Source of the DNA: Pisolithus tinctorius
Lineage: Eukaryota; Basidiomycota; Agaricomycetes; Boletales; Pisolithaceae
Length of the DNA stretch: 64,000 nt
Direction: 5' to 3'
NCBI GenBank assembly: GCA_024663395.1
Contig: JANFAH010000006.1
Location: 1,674,001-1,738,000, forward strand
Shown one piece after another: positions 57,015-64,000 of the stretch. The notes beneath the pieces are model-generated. The model made no database searches. It was not told the origin of the DNA and worked only from the letters and a program-made list of their open reading frames with translations. The position numbers and the translations under genes are program-made. Position 1 is the stretch's first letter; each line of letters opens with the position of its first letter.

Positions 57015-57875
57015 CTATTCATTACGTGGGGGTCGTCCAATATCATGTACGTCGGAATGTCGGCTGACCCGTTGTCTTTTAGACACCAGAGGGACATTGG
57101 GCACATCAGAGTGTCGCGCAGAGCGGTGCGGCCGTGATTTTGGGAGTGCGCGCTTTGGTCGTAGTTGTACTGGAAGGGCGGCGTTATCCAAGCTAGTAGT
57201 TGCGTCGTTATTGTGGCTACTGCGGCTTGGACCAGGTGAACTGGTTGCAATAGTATTGCGGCTATAAGCTGTAATCAAATTGGGAATAGAGCAACGTGAC
57301 CAACCAGTGGGTTTCCGTGCACAAGGCTACCATGCTGTCGTACTTGTAACTGAGTTCCTCGTATTCATTCTGCAATGCGCGCATCTCTATTCGAGTGGCA
57401 CGCTCCGCCTCAGCAAAAGCTTGAACCTCGCGCTCGAGGCCGTCACAACGCTCGTCCAGGAGATCAATCTCTTTTGAGAGGTCCTTGACTTGGGTTTTGA
57501 GCGAGTTAACCTTTTTAACCAATTTGGAAGTCGAGGGAATATCAATATACAGCTTGCGGATCGTAGGCAGGATAAAACCGTGGTATTTTTCAGGGACGAC
57601 AGCCAAGTCGGGTGTGGCTACTTGTAATTCAGACGATGGACTTGGCACAGCGTAGAAAACACACCAATATGAAATTCTCGTCGGCATGTAGGACATGTTG
57701 ATTTTAACGCGTCGTTGCTAGAGACAATGTAGTTTCTGAGGCACGCCTCGCAGTGAACATGGCCTGTTCGCGAGTAAATTGTAACACCACATAATCTGTA
57801 AACTTCTGTAAACTTACCGCAGGGAGTGGACACCGGCTTCTTCAAAGCTTCAAGACAGATGCCACAGTCAGCCAT
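57015..57875 (-). CDS. RING-finger protein with coiled coil (putative E3 ubiquitin ligase)
   Basis: The C3HC4 RING is assembled across an intron: MADCGICLEALKKPVSTPCG (exon 57875-57818) plus HVHCEACLRNYI and CPTCRREFHI (exon 57763-57665). Exon 3 (from 57620) encodes KYHGFILPTIRKLYIDIPST and a coiled coil (LKTQVKDLSKEIDLLDERCD), followed by a last basic exon with SRPHRSARHSDVPN ending at 57015. RING proteins of this layout usually transfer ubiquitin from an E2; the substrate is unknown. An upstream in-frame ATG (57944) would add 23 basic residues; I prefer 57875 because the RING follows directly. The donor of intron 3 (about 57,300-57,330) is uncertain. Confidence 0.8.
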
Positions 57876-58142
57876 CCTTTGCCTCGAACGAACAGTAACA
57901 CGGAGAGATGGCCCAGAGTGTCGTTTCACGTGACCGCGTCTCATTAGTGGCCAAACAAAGGTAAATATGGACCTCCAACTATACTATTTGCAAATTTAGC
58001 CAAGGGAACTACGCGAACGTATACTACCACCGTAGCTGCTTCAAGCAGCTTTTCGACTTCGTCACTGATCGACTTTCACTAAGGCTTCGTTCTTTGGGCC
58101 GGGACGGGTTGACCTTTCAGCCTTTCGTTTCCCCGCCTTTGG

Positions 58143-59946
58143 ATGTCTAGCCCACACAATTCGCCTTTTTCTGCCGCTCGTCCGTCTTCCAGGTCTTCGT
58201 CGCGGAACTCCGTGCGTTCCGCACGCGCGCCAAGTCCTGCTTCTTTAAACGATCCAGGTATTTTTCTTCAACATCGTTGATTGTGAACTTGTGGTCAATC
58301 CAAACTACGTGGTTCGTTGTGTTTCATCCAGTGGCTATCCGGAATCAGGTGTCAACCCTGAAACACTCTATTCGACAGCGGCAGGCTCAGTTACATTCTT
58401 TAGAGAACGTCATTCTACGTGGACCTCGCCCACTCCCACCCGGCTTCATGACTTCTTCCACTCATTCTCGCTATTCTTCTGAAGATGTCTTGGACATCAG
58501 TCACCCACCCGTTGCCTATAATAACAGCTTCTCCACCCCAAAGATGCAACGGCGATCCAGCTTTGACGTCTTGCACGGGTTAGCTGGTCCTGAGTCTAGT
58601 CTTCCTCTCCCGAAACGGGAAAGTATTACCCCCATCTTAAAAGTAGCGGATGGCATTCGCGAAGGTATTCCTATGGAATTTGGCGGCAGCAGTTCGCCTC
58701 ACAGAGATTTCTTAAAGCGAACGTCGAGTCCTACCCGTACTCTCAGTCGTATGTTCTCTCCCATTATGAGTGATACACTCGCCAAAGTGATCTAATGTCG
58801 AACGCTCAGGTATACCAGTAGCCTCCGTAGGTCAGTCTCGGTCTTTCCGAGATGCTTTCCCCCTAAGTCTATTCTTCACACTTCATGTAACTCAACGCTC
58901 ATAGGGAATGCCCGGGCATTAGCCGAAGACGGTCCGTCTCCGGACCGCATATCGCCAACAGATGCCAGTGCAATAAACGACGCCGTAGACCCCAATGCTT
59001 CGTCCTCGTCGCTTCATGCTCCCGCAACTCCGAATCGCCGAATTTCGCTTACCCCTGGTGGGACCACGAAAGTTTTGGCAGATCTTCAAGCGGGAGTAGT
59101 AAATGCTCGAAACGCACTGGAGAATACGAGAGCTCAGCTTCGTCTTTCTCAACGTACTGTGGCTCAGCTAACTCGACAGACGGAAGACTTGAAAGAAAGT
59201 CGTGAGCGACTTCGACTTGAAAACGAGGGCCTGAACAACGTGGTCGCTCGTAAAGAAAGGTTACTACAAGAGGTAAGTCGATGTTCTTTTCTAAATTCCC
59301 CGGTGTTCATACTAGCTTCAAGGTCTTGGAGCGAGCGCGAAAGGCCGAAGCTGAGGCCACCACGCTCAAGTCCCAACTGAAGACCGAGACTGCGACATCC
59401 AAAAAAGCGCTTCGAGAAATGGAAACCGCTCTGGCAGAATCGACCGCATTGTCCCAGAAATGCGAAAGAGAATATATCACGTTGCGTGACAGCATCAAAT
59501 CTATGACAGAAAGTTGGAAGCACGATACAGATAGACTTAGAGACGAAATGCGCAAACGCGAGGACAGGCTTAAGAGGGAAGCAGAGTCGGCTGGTAAAAA
59601 GTATGCGCAGTTGGTGGAAGAAGTTAAGGCAGCCCAAGAACAGCAAATAATTGTCAAAGATCTTCGCGAAGAGAGCTCCAAGATTCGACAGGAGGTCGAG
59701 GACGAATTCCGCGAAGAGATCAAGAAGCTGAAAGGCCAGGTAGAATTACACTCCCGGCAGAGTGACGAGGCTACCGACACTGCCAGGTTAGTACGATCTC
59801 CTGTTGGAAGTACCTCACGTTCGTGACAGGATTTTCTTAGGATATTGTCAAGCGAGCTGGCCCGCCTGCGTCGGCTCATGCAAATCGGAACACAGTCACC
59901 TCAGTCATTTGATGACGATTGTCAGGATACAAGCTCACTATCATGA
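58143..59946 (+). CDS. She3-like coiled-coil protein (SWI5-dependent HO expression protein 3 type)
   Basis: Exons 58143-58257, 58332-58748, 58810-58830, 58905-59272, 59323-59786 and 59841-59946 keep frame and give 496 residues. The N-terminus is Ser/Arg/Pro-rich (MSSPHNSPFSAARPSSRSSS). Then AIRNQVSTLKHSIRQRQAQL and, after a long disordered stretch, a coiled coil that starts AGVVNARNALENTRAQLRLS and runs LTRQTEDLKESRERLRLENE through QVELHSRQSDEATDTARILS. Basidiomycete proteins with this coiled coil are generally named after yeast She3, the adaptor linking mRNA cargo to myosin; that role here is inferred from the name and family only. Exon 3 has just 21 nt. Confidence 0.75.
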
Positions 59947-61067
59947 AATTCCTGCATCTTACATAGCTACCCCACTGTGGTTCACTCCTTTTAACTATCA
60001 TTGTGGTCTGGACTACGTTCATTTATGTACCTCATACACTCCTCTTTCTCTACATAATTCTCTCTTGTAGATACCCAGGGTATACTTATCACATACGTGT
60101 GCGCTACCTGACCAGTAATGACAAAGTGCTAGAAGGCGTTTCAAGTTGAAGATCATTCTATACCTACAACGTCTTGAATTGGGTTTCGAGTCGCACCCGA
60201 ATGTGAACACGTCCTCAGTAGTCCTACCATCTGGCAGTAGTATTTGGCCGAGGCAATTGACCCATCCACGATTCTTGTCACAAGACGCCCATCTCATGGT
60301 AGTACGCCAGTTTAACGAATATCTAACTAGCGATGTCGATCAGTGCTACCCCCACGACCATCCCGATATTAGAGTTAGTTACGTCCTGCAGAACTTGGAG
60401 GCCGAAATCGTTTAATGAGAAGAGATCGGGGGGTTTTGTTCAGACCATAGAAGGTGCTTCCGACGAAGGCCATTTGTTGCTTGTTAAATGTGTCTTGTTA
60501 CTAGGGAGCTCTCTTTCCGAGAATACTCATGGATCCAGATTCCAGGCCAGTGAAGAAATACCCTCGCACGTCTTCCGAGCTCTCGAACGGCTTGCGGGCG
60601 AGGGGTGGTCGATGAGCCGCGTCTCAGAAAGGTACTCCCATGAAAGCATGCGAGGCTACGATCACTGTAATAGCGATGCGAAGTTATAGTACTTGCAGCG
60701 ACAACATACTAGGAATTCACCATCTAAGCATATGGTCGACAGCGTCGGTCCGAATCCTTACAATCCCCCTTCCAGGGTACAAGTCAGTAAGTCAGTAAGC
60801 AACCGGTGGCGGGAATGGGATTCTACAATCGTTGCTTGGGTCAGAGCACTTCGAAGTTCTTTGAGGGGTAGCGTGGTCAGTGCAATGTCGGGATAATAAT
60901 TACGTATGTGCATAGCCGGTATTGTCAGGTTGCCGGAGCTCTGCCGACAATCACGAGCACTAATCATTACCTGACTATCATTGCAATAGCCTGAGTAACT
61001 CGGTTACCCACCCCTACTTGAAAGACACCACCAACTCGTCGTCTCTCTGGTCGATCCACTGTTCGTT
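59947..61067. other. Intergenic region, no supported gene
   Basis: About 1.1 kb between the She3-like gene and the flavoprotein gene. Short open frames exist on both strands, but none has a recognised motif or convincing splice structure. Should hold the 3' region of one gene and the promoter of the next. Confidence 0.5.
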
Positions 61068-62410
61068 ATGGCCACCATTACCACACCCGTCACCGAACTT
61101 TTTGGAATTAAGCACCCCGTATTACTTGCGGGTGAGTATTTCGTAACTAGCTACGTTCTGTGCGATAGCTGGATCGACATCTTCAGGTATGAATGTTGCA
61201 GCCGGGCCTGAGTTGGCCGCGGCCGTTACAAATGCCGGTGGGTTGGGCGTCATCGGCGGCCATGGCTATACGCCGAAAGTGCTTAGACAACAGGTAAGAG
61301 CTTCACATGATGAGCGCGCAACATTCTAAATATTGGTTCGGTGCTGTCCTAGATACGAGCGGTTAAACAAGATTTGAAGGTCCCGAGCGCTCCATTCGGA
61401 GTCGATCTCCTCATCCCTCAAGTGGGTGGTAACGCTCGAAAGACCAACGTACGTTGTCCTTGCTTTGCGGGAACGTGCAATTCCGTGTTGAAAGACCATC
61501 CTCCATCCTAGTACGACTACCAGAAGGGACAGCTCAACGAATTACTCGACGTAATCATCGAGGAGAAGACGTCGTTGTTTGTTTGCGCTGTCGGTGTACC
61601 CCCACAGCATGCAGTCGAGAAATTGCACAAGGCAGGGATCCCAGTCATGAATGTGGGTACATTCTCAGTTTTGTACAGTAAGTGTATGCAGCAAGTAACG
61701 CATGGCCTTATAGATGGTTGGACACCCAAAGCACGTCGCGAAGGCCCTTGCTGTAGGGGTAGATCTGATTTGCGCACAAGCTGGAGAAGGAGGTGGCCAC
61801 ACAGGTGACATCCCTGCGTCGATTCTCATACCCGCCTGCGTGGACGCTGTGAAGGGGCACACTTCGCCACTCACTGGCAAACCTGTCTACGTTATTGGAG
61901 CTGGTGCTGTGTATGATGGCCGAGGTCTTGCAGCGAATTTGGCATGGGGTGCACAGGCAGTGTGGGTAGGAACACGCTTCGTCGCTTCGAAGGAGGCAGG
62001 TGCACCGAAAGCCCACAAAGACGCATTGTTAAGCGCGGGCTACGAGGATGCCATCACCACCCTCATTTACACAGGACGTCCCCTACGTGTCCGCAGGACC
62101 CCGTATATCGAAGACTGGTGAGCGCTGCGCCGGAGTGGTGTGCCCAGGCTCATTACTTTTTCATGTCAGGAATAACAATAGACAGAAAGAGATCCAGGAG
62201 TTAACGTCGAGGGGGATTTTACCATGGGAACACGACATTCAGCAGCATCCAGAGAAGTCGATGGAGACTCGGCCGTGGCTGATTGGGCGAGTTGCAGCAC
62301 TGATCAATGATGTCCCTCCGGCTGAACAGATCGTGAACGATATGGTGTCCGATGCTGCCAAGATTCTATTGCATGGCGCATCTCTTGTAACTGTTAAAGC
62401 AAAGCTATAA
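61068..62410 (+). CDS. Nitronate monooxygenase (2-nitropropane dioxygenase family flavoprotein)
   Basis: FMN-dependent TIM-barrel oxygenase that oxidises alkyl nitronates; members often detoxify propionate-3-nitronate. Exons 61068-61131, 61187-61293, 61353-61448, 61512-61652, 61714-62117 and 62170-62410 keep frame and give 350 residues, normal for the family. Motifs: TELFGIKHPVLLAGMNVAAG, AGGLGVIGGHG, PFGVDLLIPQVGGNARKTN, FVCAVGVPP, then VDLICAQAGEGGGHTGDIPA (FMN phosphate and active-site region), VYVIGAGAVYDGRGLAANLA and WVGTRFVASKEAGAPKAHKD. The donor at 61653 (GTGGGT) was selected because it yields MNMVGHPKH. Start is the only ATG close to the conserved N-terminus. Confidence 0.93.
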
Positions 62411-63122
62411 TTAAGGGCTTTCCGATACTGCAACTCGTCATGGAGGTGTATTCCAAAGGCAGACTCTTTATCATAATTTTTCTATGTTCAACAAAGTTGT
62501 GTCTGGGACGTGCCCAGGTGTATTTATCACTGCAACGGCTCAGTAGACTCGACATTTTCTTTACCATTGCTTCCATCGTCAGAGACTGAATGTGTTCATG
62601 AATGGAATGGGCAGTTAGACAGTCACTCACCGCACAACCCGTTCCCACCCTTCCTCAATATGCCGACCGTCAAAGTGGCAGTTGGATATATCATCGAACA
62701 GCATGTCATGAAGGAACTTCTGGCTGACATAGAGACACCATGGATAACAGATGATGAAGAGCTTTCCGAGTCGGACTCGGAGGGAGGAGAGGTCGTGACT
62801 GTGAATCCCGTCATTAGAATGGTCAATATGTAGGCGAGACTTCTAACCAACGAGCAACGAGCTCGGACTCCTCGAATCTTATGTTTGTTCGCCTTACAAT
62901 CTCTAATAGCACTCATGCTAATATCAATATCTTTTAGACTATCTCCTCGATGTCAACGCCGGTTTATGACGCTGCATCTGTAACATTAAACAAACAAAAA
63001 TAAAGTAGCCGATTGCGCGACTTTTGCAGCACTGCGCAACTTAAAAACAGTGACCCGCAATTTTTGCAGTCACCCCTCCATTTTTTTTTTTTTTTTTCGA
63101 GTGGATCAATAAGACGTTTTTA
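62411..63122. other. Intergenic region with poly(T) tract, no confident gene
   Basis: Contains one short acidic open frame on the plus strand (about 62,660-62,833, TPWITDDEELSESDSEGGEV) that I cannot assign, and a T-rich run near 63,080-63,097. No RNA gene or element end seen. Confidence 0.45.
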
Positions 63123-64000
63123 TCATAATATGAAGATACCCATACTACAGCTCAGAGATCTGACTACCTCGAGTAGACCTGTGGCAGATGGAGGTACAAG
63201 TAGGACAAGGAAGAACGTGGGGGGCGTGTCCTCAGAGCCTTGCGTTAACTGCGTGGAGGACGCATTCTCTGCGCCGCGCTTCTCGTACACCTTCTGGAAA
63301 AGGCCTAGCGAAGCTTGTTGAGTCTCGCCGATCTTCTCCTTGATTTGCTCGGCAGTGACAGAAGCATCGCTGGGAGGCCTTTCGAGGCCAATTCACTAAG
63401 TTCGCCAGCGAGTTTCGACACCTTCTCCCTCTCGGCAGCATCAAGCTGTTCCTTGAACTCGTTCAGTGCTATCACAGGTGCGAATCAATGCAGGAAAGTG
63501 AAGCACCATGTAGTAAATACGTACCCTTCTCTGTGTCAACACAGACTGACTCGCCCTTGTTTGCTTCCTCGATGAGTTCCCAACGGGCCTTATCCACATC
63601 AGCATACTTCTCAGCGTCGGAGATCATGCGCTCAATGTCCTTGTCGCTCAGACCCGACAAAGACGCGATCGTCATAGACTGGTCCTTGTTGGTTGCCTTA
63701 TCCTTGGCGGTGACGTGGACGATATCATCTACAAGGGATGAGGAAATTATCTGAAGACCTGTATAAGAGACATACCAGCATCGATGTCGAAAGTGATCTC
63801 AATTTGAGAGACGCCCTTCGGGGCCAGAATACCGACGAGATTGAAGTTGTCAAGGAGTTTGTTGTCCCTGACGAGTTCACGTTCACTCTGGAAAATCTTG
63901 ACCTCGATGGCGGTCTGGCCATTGGCAGCGGTAGAGAAAACTTGCGACTTCTTCGTTGGGATGGTCGTACTGCAGTTGATGAGTTTTGTCATGATACCAT
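63123..64000 (-). pseudogene. Mitochondrial-type Hsp70 (Ssc1-like), 3' part, apparently damaged
   Basis: C-terminal half of an Hsp70 running off the right edge: [20 protein letters not shown], then [39 protein letters not shown] and ANKGESVCVDTEK. These are substrate-binding-domain blocks of mitochondrial DnaK/Ssc1. Exons: 64000-63776, 63728-63525 and from 63468. Compared with relatives there are unusual changes (Gly to Asp in DIDADDIVHV, a missing Pro in NLVGI, Arg/Lys to Trp in KARW). Near 63,371-63,381 the frame changes: ELASKG continues as SDASVTAEQIKEKIGETQQA in another register, with no room for an intron. The tail after KVYEKRGAENASS is also not the usual Hsp70 end and stops at 63123. 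A decaying paralogue fits best; a sequencing error could explain the frameshift alone. Confidence 0.7.

Noticed and set aside
60333..60689. 118-codon frame between the She3-like and flavoprotein genes
   Set aside because: No recognisable motif or introns; could be a small unknown gene but I cannot support it.

Overview
The window is nuclear DNA of a filamentous basidiomycete, most likely a mushroom-forming Agaricomycete. The evidence is the dense genes with many introns of about 45-60 nt, the family of fungal BTB/POZ proteins, a fungal-type alpha-kinase, and Ty3/gypsy and Ty1/copia elements of basidiomycete type. No species can be named from sequence alone.

Two gene-rich, CpG-normal flanks enclose a block of about 40 kb of transposable elements. 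Left flank (1-14,800): a BCS1-like AAA ATPase (5' end cut by the window), HMG-CoA synthase, two tandem BTB/POZ genes, mitochondrial cardiolipin synthase, and a large coiled-coil protein whose C-terminus reads as a PACT domain, so a pericentrin/Spc110/Pcp1-like spindle-pole-body protein. Right flank (55,400-64,000): a third BTB/POZ gene, a RING-finger protein, a She3-like coiled-coil protein, a nitronate monooxygenase-type flavoprotein, and the 3' part of a mitochondrial-type Hsp70 that looks damaged.

The middle (about 15,450-53,150) can be read as layers. Gypsy A (15,455-41,158) is an old LTR retrotransposon with two 925-bp LTRs and a 5-bp target duplication (TCCCC). A DNA element with terminal inverted repeats, called T here (17,561-34,594), sits inside it. 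T carries an integrase-core gene, an alpha-kinase gene transcribed in the opposite direction, and a probable viroplasmin/RNase H1-N-like gene. T was itself hit twice. A younger chromodomain gypsy element, Gypsy B (19,938-28,053; 714-bp LTRs; TSD TCATG), cuts the alpha-kinase in frame. A foldback element built from mariner-like inverted repeats (30,911-32,482) sits in the 5' part of the integrase gene. Gypsy A also holds a 1.87-kb repeat (X), with two more copies further right, one of them split by a second foldback element. A complete but dead Ty1/copia element (48,078-53,147; 292-bp LTRs; TSD TAGGT) and a LINE reverse-transcriptase remnant complete the block.

Two themes run through the block. 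First, decay is by C-to-T change at CpG: almost all in-frame stops in the elements are TGA where CGA (Arg) is expected, and 8 of the 9 differences I found between the Gypsy B LTRs are at CpG. Second, Gypsy B carries a spliced antisense gene encoding a coiled-coil protein with a Cys-rich, zinc-cluster-like motif. The best candidates for an undescribed system are element T (integrase plus alpha-kinase inside inverted repeats) and this antisense zinc-cluster gene.
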